Positions 48,568 to 61,808 of a stretch of DNA of 64,000 nucleotides are shown in pieces. Under the pieces are notes generated by a model, which was not told where the DNA came from, made no database searches, and worked only from the letters and a program-made list of their open reading frames with translations. Origin of the DNA: Microcebus murinus (lineage: Eukaryota; Chordata; Mammalia; Primates; Cheirogaleidae). The position numbers and the translations under genes were made by a program. Each line of letters starts with the position of its first letter. Positions within the stretch are counted from its first letter, which is position 1. The stretch covers positions 57,316,001 to 57,380,000 of the forward strand of contig NC_134109.1 of assembly GCF_040939455.1 (NCBI RefSeq), read 5' to 3'.

Positions 48568-49713
48568 AAAAAGACCCAATTCTAAGAATTCTAGAGGAAA
48601 ATGTAGGAAACTCTTCCAGATATTGGCCTAGGCAAAGAATTTATGAATAAAACCCCAATGGCAATCACAGTAACAACAAAAGTAAATGAATGGGATTTGA
48701 TTAAACTAAAAGGCTTTTGCACAGCTAAGGAAACAATTAACAGAGCAAATAGTCAACCTACAGGATGGGAGAAAGAATTCACAAGCCACACATCCAATAA
48801 AGGGGTCATTTCTAGGATTTACAAAGAACTCAAGAAACTCAGCAAGAAAAAAACAAACAACCCTATTCAAAAGTGGGCAAAAGATATGAACAGAAGTTTC
48901 TCAAAAGAAAAAAGACAAATGGCTAATGAACATATGGAAAAATTCTCGATGTCATTAATCATCAGGGAAATGCAAATTAAAACCACAATGAGATATCACC
49001 TTACCCCAGTTAGAATGGCTTTTATTAAAGAGTCCCAGAACAATGGATACTGGCATGAATGCAGAGAGAAAGGAATGCTTATACAAAGTTGGTGGGACTG
49101 CAAATTAGTCCAACCTTTAAGGAAAACAGTATGAAGATTTTTCAAAGAACTACAAGTAGACCTACCATTGGATTCAGCAATTCAACTATTGGGTGTCTAC
49201 CTAAAGGAAAAGAAGACTTTTCATCAAAAAGACACATGCACACAAATGTTTATGGCAGCACAATTCACAGTTGCAAAGATGTGGAATCAACCCAAGTATC
49301 CATCAATTCATGAGTGGATTAATAAAATGTGGTATATGTGTAGCACAGAGTAGTACTCAGCTATGAAAAAGATGAGTTAATACCTTTGGCAACAATCCGG
49401 GTGGAACTAGAGAAACTCCTCCTAAGTGAAGTATCTCAAGAATGGAAAAACAAACATCACATATAATCACTATTAAACTAGAACTAATGAATGAGCATAG
49501 ATGTGCACTGAGAGCAGTAAAATTCAGTGGCAATCAACCAGGAGGGAGGGAGAAGGGAGGAAAAACCTATCTAATGGGTAAAATGAACACTCTCTGGGGG
49601 ATGGATACAACTATAGCGGACTCAAGCATTACAAAAGCAATCCATGTAACTTCAAACATTTGTACCCCCTAAATATTTTGAACGAAAAAAAGAAAAAAAA
49701 AAGACCTAATTCT
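48568..49713 (+). mobile_element. 5'-truncated L1, ORF2 3' end and 3'UTR
   Basis: From 48,584 the sequence follows the end of L1 ORF2. A 163-codon frame (48,643-49,134) shows [18 protein letters not shown] and [17 protein letters not shown], both typical of the ORF2 C-terminal region, before it is broken. The 3'UTR ends with TTTGTACCCCCTAAATATTT and an A-rich tail (49,681-49,700). The duplication AAAAAGACCCAATTCT (48,568-48,583) is matched with one change at 49,698-49,713. The copy is about 1.1 kb, incomplete and inactive. The partly open frame suggests it is younger than the L1M it sits in. Confidence 0.92.
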
Positions 49714-50454
49714 TTTTAGAGATAAAAGAATATAATATTTATGAAAAAAAGGCCCTGCATGGAATTAACAGCACATTAGACACCACACACACACAAAAAG
49801 AGATTAGTAAATTTGAAGACAAACCATAGAAACTATCCAAAATGAAACACTCAGAGAAAAAGAGGCTGCAAAAGCAAACAAACAAATGGAGCATGAATGA
49901 GCTGTAAGACATCGTTAGCTTGTATACATCAAATTGTAGTACCAGAGAGAGAGGAAAAAAGAGGTGAGGGACAAAAATAATGGCTAAAATTTTTCTAACT
50001 ATAAAGACTACAAACTCACACATCCAAGAATTTCAACAAAACTCAACTACAGAAACGTGCAGCAATCTACACTATAACAATGATAGCCAAATTGGTTAAA
50101 ATGAGTGACAAAGGGAAAATATTTAAAGCAGCCAGAGGACATATTATGTACAGAGAACAAAAATAAGAATGACAGCAGAACAAAGCAAGCCAAAGATATT
50201 AGAGCAACATCTTTAAAATGCTGAAAGAAAAATTTAAAAACTCTGTTAACCTAAAATTCTATATGCAGCAAAAATTTTTTCTTACAAAATGAAGGTAAAA
50301 AAAGAGAGATAATTTCAGATATACAACAGCTGAACCAACAGCCCTGCACTAGCATAGATGATAAATACTTCAGGCAGAAGGAAAATGGTAACAGGTAGAA
50401 ATAGATCTACACAGAAAAGAAGAGCACAGAAAATGGTAAAACACATGACTAAGT
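49714..50454 (+). mobile_element. L1M 5' segment, continuation
   Basis: Resumes the L1M element: 'AAAGCAGCCAGAGGACATAT', 'CAACATCTTTAAAATGCTGA', 'TTCAGGCAGAAGGAAAATGG' and 'AGATCTACACAGAAAAGAAG', in the expected order for the ORF1-to-ORF2 part of L1M. No open frame. It is cut by the Alu at 50,469 and its last part is at about 50,816-50,950. Confidence 0.7.
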
Positions 50455-50815
<361 letters not shown>

Positions 50816-51232
50816 TTCTTGTTTTAAAATATCCAGAAAAATAGTTGAGTGTTTACAGTAAAAATAACAATGTTATTATTGAGTATATATGTAGGAATAA
50901 AATGCATAACAACAATAGCATGAAGTCCACATATGGTGAAACAATTTTTTTACATAGTAATATGACAGTTTAGATATTACCAGTTTAACGAATCTTTGTC
51001 CCAAAGACCCCTACTCTCCACCCCTACCCTGTTCCTCTTTTAGCCATAAACCTTAAGCTTTAAATTCTAAGTTCACTACAGGTGATAGAATGTTACATAG
51101 TCTTTTTATATTTAACTTGATATGACTGAATAATCAAATGCAACAAAAGCAGTGTTTTTAGATTTTAGCTATTGATTAGAGCAAAATTCCACATACATAT
51201 TCCAAAATGAGAAGAGATACTTTATAGCAGAT

Positions 51233-51595
<363 letters not shown>

Positions 51596-54500
51596 ATTAA
51601 AGGAATTTGATCTCTCTTCTTAGGTTCTTTCTTACCATATTTACTAAAAAAAATTCTATTTAATATTTTATCACTGTAATTTTATTTTGTGTCTAAATAG
51701 TTTTGAAAGGTTCCTCAAGTACCTAACAAATTTGTTCATATTGACATTTATCTTTATTAAACTTGTTAAGGAAGTCAGACAGTTTGATAGTGAACTTAAT
51801 CCGTTTCCTTACTGCAATCTATTTTATAGTACATGTCTATCTAGTACAGTGCCTTCAGGACTTTATAAGTACTGAATACTTATAAATTTGATTAAGATCA
51901 ATGTATAAGAATTGCATTGAAATACATGTAGGATTTGCAATGGGGGATTTTACGTAAATATATATTTTAGATATCTGAATTTGTGCATTAAAATACATCT
52001 TTTTAAATCATCAGATAGTCAAGAAACTATTGGCTTCAAAAGTACCAGTATACTCCAAAGCTATATTTAGAAAACCATAAAATTAAAAATAAGCTTATTA
52101 AGACTTCTGCAAAGAAATATCAATAGTGTATAAAAGCCAATAATTTTCAAAAATATATATTTATTGTCAAATTCTGTTTATGAAGTCCTATATTAGAAAA
52201 ATAACCTCAACTTTTATAAATTTAACTTAACTTACATTAAAGTACATAATAAAAAAGAAAAGAAAACCTTTTCAAAAAAGATTATTCTAGTAAAAGGATT
52301 ACAAAAAGTTTGGTAATTTGAGATGCTATTCTGGAACGTATGCTACTAGTTCAAATGTGCAAGCTCCAACTTAACAAATGTTTAAAATATTTGAGTTTTT
52401 AAAACAGTGCCAAAATAAACCACATCTTTTCTAGAGATGACATATTTAGCTAAGCATGAGCAATATAAATCTTTCAACCATTCCATGTATTTATTTAAAA
52501 GCCTCAGAAACCACGTGCATTTCCAATAAAACATGAACAAAATGCTGAAATCACTGGAGCCTAACAGTTGATTTATAAATCAATTTTTAAAAAAGGCAAA
52601 TGTATTTGTGTGTGTATAATATATGGATAGAAAGATAGGTTCATTGTTAGTAATAGTAACCAAAAACACAATAATATCTGTGAAAAATCTGGGTTCCATA
52701 TACACCATATGTGAGAAGACAAAATATATAAGTCATGGCTATTTTATCACATAATGCCTTATTAATCATGACTATTTGAAAATAGAAACTTTAAGATGAT
52801 TCTTAACTTTATTTGAATAAGGAAGTAGACAAAGCAACTTTATCATCGAAAAAGTAAGCAAAAATAAAATTAAAGAAGAAAAAATAAGCAAAATATTTTA
52901 TTCTATAAAGTATTTTAAATATTTTAATAATTTTAACATAATGGCCTATTTACAAAAATGAAATTCAAAACTCCCATATATTAACAATTAACTAATAACT
53001 TTAACTGCTGATACCTTACTTATAACCAATAACCTTGCTTGTAATTTGTTTTTATCTCTAATAGTTATTGTAGGAGGCGGAGTGAGCCTCGAAGTTGAGA
53101 TTACCATGTTATAAGACTACACTGTCAGGTTTTAGTATCAGGCCAAATTAAAAATAGTACAAAGCCACTCAAGGTTATGTTTTATTAACAATGAATTGTC
53201 ACAATACTCCTCATTAGTGAAGGCTGAGACAAAGCATGCTGCTACTATAACACCATAGAGAGGGGGTAATAACGTGATGCTATTTACACATGCAGCTCAT
53301 GTACATAATGTTTTGATTGTTAGGAAATTCATATGAATGTGTATAAAAGAAATGGTACAATAGTAAAAACTGTAAGAGTTAAAATCTTTAGTTTGAAATT
53401 TTTTTTCTTATAGAAAGTTTGGAGATCTATAGTTGCATGGAGTATAATTACAAGACCTTAGTTCTAAGTCCTAGCCAGTCTCTGGCAAATTCCGAGACTC
53501 TCTGTATGTTTCCTCATCTGTGTAATGAATTTAATAATAATAATTATAACAACAGTAATACTAAAATTATCATCATTATTATATGGTTGATATATACTTT
53601 TTATTATTAAATGGTTGTTGATAAGTTCAAATAAAAAGATGTGAAAGGACTTTGTAAATCACCAATTGCTACAAATGTTAGTATTATCATATCAGCTTTT
53701 CCTCTGAACTAACTTATTTTTACAAGTGAATTCTCATGTTATTATAGGAATTGGACTTGATAATATTTAAAGCAAACTCTAAGCAACACTTGTGAGCAGT
53801 GTGGAATAGTTCTAAAGTTGCATTAATATTGAATATATAGAGAATTGATCTTCAGTGGGCAAGGTTATTCCTTCATACAAAAAAAGATTATTTGGAATAC
53901 TGTTGTTGAACATCTTTTAGTATAATAAATTAATTAAGATAATATTTGTCTGTAATCCTATGCATTTGTAATTTTGTAGACAACTCATTTTCAAGGGGAT
54001 GTGATATTTTGGGGAGATTACTAATCAATAGTGCATGTTAGAATTGTTTTGTAAATTTAACTTTATCATACTCTATAAAAGTTCTGGATATTAATTGTAG
54101 AAACTGGTTGCTCTAATTGAATCATTTAGGTATAGAAAGAGATGTTTAAAATTATAGAATAACTTCATACTACACTTTGTGTTTTCTAAAACCTCAGTTA
54201 AAACAACTCAGGAAAAGTCAGTCTGTTCTTCAGGGCTGAGCTGAAAATTCAAGTTTACTTGTGATTTATTTTAAGAGGGTTCAGGAATGGACTATTTTGT
54301 GATAAGAACTGTTTCTCTTTACTTACCTGCACCTCATAGATGACTTAAAAGGCACTGTTTCTTCACGTAAGCAGCTGTTATGGGTTTCAATTAGAGCCAA
54401 GAGACAAGACTACATGCATGACCAAATTATTACAAATTTCTATATTTGCACTGTTGCTGTTCTATGAAAGGCTGTAATTCTCTTTAGGACTATGGAGCCA

Positions 54501-55439
54501 ATCCAATTAGTTTATTTTTAACCTCTATTGTCTCTTATGTTTTAAGTCTCATAGTTTAAAAAAATCATTAAAAGTAGGCAGTATGAGTAAATTGTAAATT
54601 TGAATGCAGTGGGATGACTGTAACTGCCAGTTAATTTAATGAATACAGATTTAATAAGGAAGAAATAGGGATTCTTAGCATTGTGATTCTTTTGTCATGT
54701 ATGAAAAAGCATCCTAAATTTTCTTGCATAGTAAAAAAATTTCAAATGAATAATCTCTGATGGCATATGAAAGAATGGTACAATAAATTGTCCTGAATAT
54801 ACTTATCCTGAAAATAGGTAATGGTAAGTTAGCTCAATCTTAAAAATGAATTAAAAATGTACGACTTAGAAAACTTTTCATTTGCCTACAAAATTTTCAC
54901 TAATTCAGTTTCTACTTGTCTATTTCATCCTGTTTGAAGCACAGTCATTTTCTATTGGCCTCTCATCTGTTAAACCTAAAAAAAATGAAGGTATTTTTCT
55001 TATAGACAATTATATAAAATCTCAGTTCTATTCATAACGTCATATGACTAGAAGTGACTTCTGTGCTGTAACTATTTCATCTTTTAATGAAAAAATGAAA
55101 TAAAAAGTAGGTAACATGAACCAAGTTGCAGGTTTATTTTTTCTGTCTTTATGTTTCTACATTATAATTTTTTATATATTATATATTGGATTCCCCTCCT
55201 TCACAACAAAAATTCAAATGTTAATCTAAAAAAAGGTAGTCAATAAAAATACTTAACAGGTTTGATGGTCTCTTGCCTTTTAGGACAGAGACATGATGGT
55301 ACATGCTAATTTCCAAGCCCTAAGTGTCCTAGTCTATTAGACAAAAGGTTGGCAATTTCTACAGCTTAAGTTTAGTTTAGATAATTATCCAGACCCAACC
55401 TTAAAAAATATGAATTTATAAGTAAACATTAACAATTTT
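51596..55439. other. AT-rich intergenic between FOXA1 and MIPOL1
   Basis: No gene recognised. An MIR-like piece (AGTCTCTGGCAAATTCCGAG to TTTCCTCATCTGTGTAATGA) lies at about 53,440-53,560 with an AAT-rich microsatellite behind it. The section at about 54,180-54,500 is somewhat more complex and repeat-free and may be a conserved noncoding element. Confidence 0.4.
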
Positions 55440-55573
55440 CTCTTTTTATTGAAAACAGTTTGCATTATTTGTAGTGAAACAAAAATCATGGCTTGATGAA
55501 TGTAAATTTAAGGTACCAATCTCTTATTAAAGCAAATTATACATTTAATTCATGGCATCGCTACTAAATATTC

Positions 55574-56109
55574 TTTAATACTAACAAAGATTATATACAC
55601 ACCATGAAGGAAGACTATACACTCTTATGTCTGAGCTGTTCTTATCAGTTAAGAAATATACTCTATATTGAAAAATGCATGTATTTGAAGTTTTGACCTA
55701 ACATAGTGGATTAAGGCTTAGACAATATTTACTTTGCTGCACTTTGATTCAGAAAGGGCCATATGTGAGGATATGATCCTAACCAACTTTTCCATGTTAC
55801 TACAACAGTCTCTCAGCAAAAAAATTTATATTAAAGACACTGAGATATAAAATAGTTACAAAATAAGCTGCAACCTTATAGCTACCCATTGGTAAAAATC
55901 TGTAGTTAATATATTTGGATAAATAACTCAAGTCAGCAGCAAAGTGGTTAAACATTTGTGATTTGATTTTATCTCGGCTTGGAATGTGGTTGGAGTGTCC
56001 CACTTCTAACAACTGTTTGCTAAGTTAAGGCTTCAGTGTTTACACAGTGTTGAATGAAGCAGCCTGGTCACCAGATGTGAGCTCTTCCCCAGACTGTCGT
56101 TTTTTTCAG
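55574..56109 (-). other. MIPOL1 3'UTR (extent inferred)
   Basis: Sequence after the MIPOL1 stop on the - strand. Candidate poly(A) hexamers on that strand are ATTAAA at 55,574-55,579 and 55,545-55,550, and AATAAA at 55,445-55,450, so the true end is uncertain. The open frames here are short and not conserved-looking. Confidence 0.5.
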
Positions 56110-56176
56110 TCAGATCACTGTCCTCATGGTCCCAGTTCCAACCTTTTTCCTCAGGACGTCCACCAGCCTTTCTAAC
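56110..56176 (-). CDS. MIPOL1: MIPOL1 terminal coding exon
   Basis: Read on the - strand the exon begins with G, completing a split Lys codon, then encodes LERLVDVLRKKVGTGTMRTV and I before TGA (stop at 56,110-56,112). This is the C-terminus of mirror-image polydactyly gene 1 protein, a coiled-coil protein of about 442 residues in human whose molecular role is poorly known. The acceptor is a model one: a long pyrimidine tract (TTTTCTCCCTTTCCCACCC and more) ending CTTAG at 56,177. The frame, the split codon phase and the stop agree with the human protein as I recall it. Earlier exons were not found, as expected for a gene with very long introns. It converges on FOXA1 tail to tail. Confidence 0.93.
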
Positions 56177-59100
56177 CTAAGTTGGGGGTTGGGGAGGGTG
56201 GGAAAGGGAGAAAAAGAAAATAAAAAGTACAATTATTGTCAATAATGTTTTGGCTGAAAATGGACAGTATTTGCCTGTGACCAACAGCCCTCAATAGTCA
56301 CGTTAAGAGACAAGGTATTACTGGTGCAGAGTGCCAAATGTTTGAGGTTAAAGAAACAGCAACACCACAAACTTTAACCTAGATCCTTGGATTATGTCAG
56401 TATTAGATGCCACATGAAGTATAAAAATACTCATTTCAATACACTTACCTTTTCGTATTAAGGTTGTGAATGAATCATTTACTGTAATGACAGGATGACA
56501 TATTAAGTGTGGAAGAGTTTCAAATTGATTTTTACCTAACAGAAGTACATATTTCAACACAGAAACACTAGCAATCTTACACCTGTTACTCAGCTAAATA
56601 AGTGACACGTTGGTGGGTATACTGTACAACTCTTATGCACTAAATTCCTTTCTTTTTCATAGAGTCAGCTGAAGAAAATAAAGCCAGGCATTAAATGATT
56701 AGGTGAGAAAAATTTCATGTCCCTGTAGCACAGAAATAATTTAAATATAAAAAAATGATTTGACACTAATAAAATCAGACTTCTTGTTCTACAACAAGTT
56801 TCTATTTTTGAGTAGTATAAATATGCTAGGAATTACTAGTATAGGCTTTTTATTCAAAGAAAATTGATGTTTTTTAGCTGATTAAAAACCCACCAATTAA
56901 ACTGAAAATAGAGTCAAAAGTTCAGAAGTCCATTCTGCAGTGTTTTTAGATTATTCCAACGGTGGGAGATCACATTCATGTGGATCAGTGAGAGTTTTGT
57001 TTGACAAAAGATGATGGAATCAGACCATTAATTGGTTTTCTTGTATTTTCTTTACCGAAAGCATAAAACCTCAAACAAAAATCTTGCTTGATGTTACACA
57101 CAAAGAAATCTTCCTTATAAGTGAAAATCATGCCCAGCAGTTTTCATATACACAATCTTCCTTCCTCAAAGGCTGGTAAGTGACATAGTCTAGTCTGCTC
57201 CACAGTTTGCCTCATTTATATGGATCCATGCATGAGGGTCCTTTGCAAATAAACACAGCACAGAGCTAGACACTAAAGGAATGAGGGTATTCTTAGTGCT
57301 ATGCTAAGAATAGCATAATAGCATTGGAAGGTTCAGGAAGGAATGAAATAATCAACTGCATACAACACTGAAAACTAGTTCAAGTTTATTGTATAATTCT
57401 GCATGCATTACAAATGCTGTTAACAAAAACCAGGAAAATGAAATAAAATAATTCAGTGCATTAAAAATCTTTGCTTTAAGAAAGATAGTAACAATGTTAG
57501 CATAAATACAAATTTTATCTAAGTTTATTACTACAAATTTATCAACTATAAGTTATACATAAATATTATACATATACTATAACAGTCTAGTGGTATAAAT
57601 ATCTAAACTAGAGGATTCCTGGCAAATTCTTTGCATTCATAGATTAGTCTATATTAGTTGGACTTTCCATAGTGACAAAAACTAGTGCTATCTTATACAC
57701 TCTGAATATTATGATTCATGGAATTACATGAATCCTTTAAGACAAAGTTTTATTAACTTGAATTGTGGATGAGGGGGGAAGAAAAATGTTAGTATAAATT
57801 ACAGAACTACACTATAAAATTTTAAGTTTATTGTTAAAATATGACGGTAACTTGAAATACCTGTTAACAAATGGTTCCCAGTAGAAATCTAGATAAGCCA
57901 TTAATAGCATTTCTCTTCATTTACTATTAAAATCAGAATAAATGCTTTCAAGTTGGTTAAATATATCCCTTCCCCATAATATCATTTACACTACTAACTA
58001 GTAAAAAATTTTTTTCCTCATAAAAGTAAAGCTCTGCTTTGTATAGCTATTATTATTATTGTTACAAATTCACAATCAATGGAATCCCAAATTACTGGGG
58101 TGAATGTGTTGTGCTTCTTTTGGCTTCTCCTTTATAGACTGGTTCATCTCACTTTTGTTTTCTTTTTATACATTAGGACATCTTTTCATTTAGAACTCTT
58201 ATATTTTGCTATGGTAAGAGATTAGGAGGAAATACTTAAATATCATGTTTTGCAATGTCTCCACTACATTTCAACAATTACTAGATCAACCACATTCTCA
58301 GTTTATCCAGGTTGAATGATTTATGAAAATTTGATCTCAGAAATGAGAAAAATGTCAATTACTTAGTTTTGTAAAAGCTTACTAACTTCTGAAACACAAT
58401 GAAGCACCTATTCCTTCCTGCAAGGAATGGAATACACCTGCCAAACATGGACTGTGCCAACAGGAAGATAGATGTGTGGGTCTGTTGTAGCACCTTGCAG
58501 GATTTGCCTGCAGGCTATTCTTCACTGTCCAAATCATTAATATTCTTTAAAAAATTATGTAGCTCACTAAAATAGGCTCCAACTGCTTTACATATTACTC
58601 AATGATATCTTCCTAAGGGCTTCATGAAATAGGATAAGGGCTAGAGCTAGGATTAGGATTTCTTCATTTTAAAAAGGAAGAAACGGAAGCACAGACAAGT
58701 AAACTCTTATACAAGGTTCTGAGACACAACAGTGACAAACTTGGGCCTGGTTTTCTTGTTTTTAGTTCAGAGCTATTTCCATTAGGATTTGGGTTACCAA
58801 AGACCTACAGATTTTACATTATAGGTTAATGGATCATTTGTGTTAGTTGTATAACTAAACATTTTTCCTCAAGTTCTTTAGTCAAATTGGAAAAGTATTT
58901 GCTGGTATATTTCACCTGCTATTTTAATAACAACATACTATAAAAAAGTAAATTCATGTCATTGTCCATAATTAGGAAATAAATAGTTATAATCTATTAT
59001 TTGCTATAATATAATTTCTATATAAACTTGAAAATATATTTATAGTTATATTTTTGACAGAAATCCTATTTTTAAAAGTCCTATTTTTTAAAAGTTAAAT

Positions 59101-59221
59101 TATTTTTATATTTCCTATGTAATTATATAATGTGTATGTCCTATAATGGAATGATAGTTTTCCATCACATAAATGAACTATAAGTTATTTATCAATTTTC
59201 TTAATTTATTTCCATGTTTTA
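56177..59221 (-). other. MIPOL1 last intron (part)
   Basis: Intronic by position. It contains the polypyrimidine tract of the terminal exon at 56,177-56,230, then AT-rich DNA. An MIR-like stretch lies at about 58,620-58,790 ('ATTTTAAAAAGGAAGAAACG'). I searched for the preceding MIPOL1 coding exon by its expected peptide and did not find it within the window. Confidence 0.6.
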
Positions 59222-59361
59222 CTTTTTTTTTTTTTTTAGAAATGAGGTCTTGCTATATTGCCCAGGCTGGCCTTGACCTCGAACAACTAGGCTCAAGCAA
59301 TCCTTCTGCCTCAGTCTTCTGAGTAGCTGGGATTACAGGTGCATACCACTGCACCCAGCCA
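59222..59361 (-). mobile_element. Alu monomer or truncated Alu, reverse
   Basis: A T-run is followed by a single Alu-like arm (GAGGTCTTGCTATATTGCCC to GCATACCACTGCACCCAGCC), about 140 bases. This is the length of a free Alu monomer (FLAM/FRAM type) or a dimer truncated at one arm. Diverged. Confidence 0.8.
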
Positions 59362-59399
59362 TTTCTCATTCTTAATGAATATTGGATATTATGAAAGGC

Positions 59400-59662
59400 A
59401 AGTAATATTTGATGAGTACTGACTATATGCCAGTAACTATGAGAAGTCATTTATGCACATATTAATTTCCATTATAACTGTCTATTTCTCTTCATACACT
59501 ATAATACCTATGGAGTAGGTATTATCATTAGATGACAAAACCAAAGCATATAGAGGGTAATTTGATCAGAACCACACAGCTAGTGGGTTTTGGAACTCGG
59601 GTGTGATGCTAGGTCTAAGTACCATGTCCTTGACCTCTCCAATGTGCCATACTGCTTCCAAA
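59400..59662 (+). repeat. MIR
   Basis: Shows 'TGAGTACTGACTATATGCCA', 'CTATGGAGTAGGTATTATCA', 'CACACAGCTAGTGGGTTTTG' and a terminal 'ATACTGCTTCC', which is the full MIR order. Strongly diverged, mammalian-wide age. Confidence 0.75.
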
Positions 59663-60224
59663 AATACTGTGACTTTTAAGGCTTATTTCTAAATTTTCGT
59701 GTGCTTGAATTATTCTTATTGACTAGATAATTGTATTGCAAAGAGACAGAAAGGATTGAAAAGTGAGAAAATTTCTCATTATCAATTGAATTGTACCAAA
59801 GTAAATTATTCACTGTAGATTCCATTTTTATTTCTTTTTTTTGTTACTTTCATTTTTTTAAATTCCATTTTTAAAAATGATTTTTGCATTGTCAATGTCA
59901 GAGTAAGAGAATTCTTATTTGCTAGACAACTTTTTCATCAGAAAAAGCATTCCTATTATTTAGGCAATGAAGTTGCTCCATCAAACATGTTTAGCTTTTG
60001 TTTGTTTGTTTTTAAGGAGAAAGAACCAGGGAAACCCAAAAGATATGGATAACAGCCATCCTTCCAGCAGAGGAGACAAAGCCACTGAAAATGCTGCACC
60101 TGCCTGTTGCCATTAATATCAAAGATCTTGTCCTTTTTCAATCATGGCAGAAAGGTGTGAAGATTTCAAATATAATTGTTTTTTTTTTTTTTTTACCATC
60201 ATAGCTGTTCTTCTTTTGCTGGTC

Positions 60225-60575
<351 letters not shown>

Positions 60576-60833
60576 TAAATATTAACGTATTTTACCATCT
60601 TTTCTTTATGCCTTTCCTACTTTCCTCAAGAGATGTTATTTGTTCATTTGATGCCATTTAAATGCTCATGATTTCTAAATCCAGACTCACTTCCCCAAAT
60701 TCTTTTCTGAATTTCAGACTCACATATCCAACTGCCTTTAAGACACCTCCCCTTCCTTATACCTCATGGGCACATGATACTCAGCATATCTAAAATAAAA
60801 CTTACTATTTTACATCCCATGCATGTTTACATT

Positions 60834-60898
60834 CCATGCATATTTCTTTATTTTTTATTTTTTTAATTTTTTTATTTTTTTCCCCATGCATATTTCTT
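60834..60898 (-). mobile_element. Tail-only retroinsertion with 15-bp direct repeats
   Basis: CCATGCATATTTCTT at 60,834-60,848 is repeated perfectly at 60,884-60,898, enclosing 35 bases that are almost all T with a few A and C. This has the structure of a retrotransposon insertion reduced to its reverse-oriented A-rich tail. A related CCATGCATGTTTAC lies 20 bases upstream. Confidence 0.55.
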
Positions 60899-61216
60899 AT
60901 CTTGATTAATGTTGCCATTCATTCATTCACTCACTCACTCTACCTATAAACTGAAAAAAATTTAGAAAAACTTGGTACATTGTATTTTTCCCCCCTCACT
61001 TCAGCTTGGACCTCTGAAAACTTTGTGATAAAACTACTAATGTAGACCACTAATGGGGAGCAATAAAAGGGTCTTAACTTATCTAGTAATATCAATTACA
61101 TTTTAGAAAGATCACACTGGTAAGAATGTAGCTAGCCTATAGGTAAAAAGACCAGATAGCTCTTTACAAAAAAACTCCTACTGAGCACAACAGTGTGAAT
61201 ATACTTATTGACACTA

Positions 61217-61562
<346 letters not shown>

Positions 61563-61652
61563 ATAAATTTTGTTATGAATATTTTACCACAATAAAAAAA
61601 ATTATTATAAGAGTTGAAGGCCCAAATTAGAGCTATAGCAATGCAGATGAAA

Positions 61653-61808
61653 AGAAGAGGTTGGATTTGAAAAATATTTAGGACATAGTATCCAAAGGAC
61701 TTAGTAACTTTTGAGAGTAGAATGGGGCGAGAAGAGGTTGGATTTGAAAAATATTTAGGACATAGTATCCAAAGGACTTAGTAACTTTTGAGAGTAGAAT
61801 GGGGCGAG
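61653..61808. repeat. Perfect 77-bp tandem duplication
   Basis: A 77-base unit starting AGAAGAGGTTGGATTTGAAA is present twice (61,653-61,729 and 61,730-61,806) with no difference. The repeat phase ends at 61,808. It lies in old repeat-like DNA of the MIPOL1 last intron. Identity shows that the duplication is very recent, or is an assembly artefact. Confidence 0.95.

Noticed and set aside
48643..49134. A 163-codon frame as a cellular gene
   Set aside because: It is the C-terminal part of L1 ORF2 in a 5'-truncated copy, broken soon after and flanked by target-site duplications.
59956..60141. A 61-codon - strand frame as a missing MIPOL1 exon
   Set aside because: Its peptide does not match the expected MIPOL1 segment before the terminal exon and there is no paired acceptor and donor.
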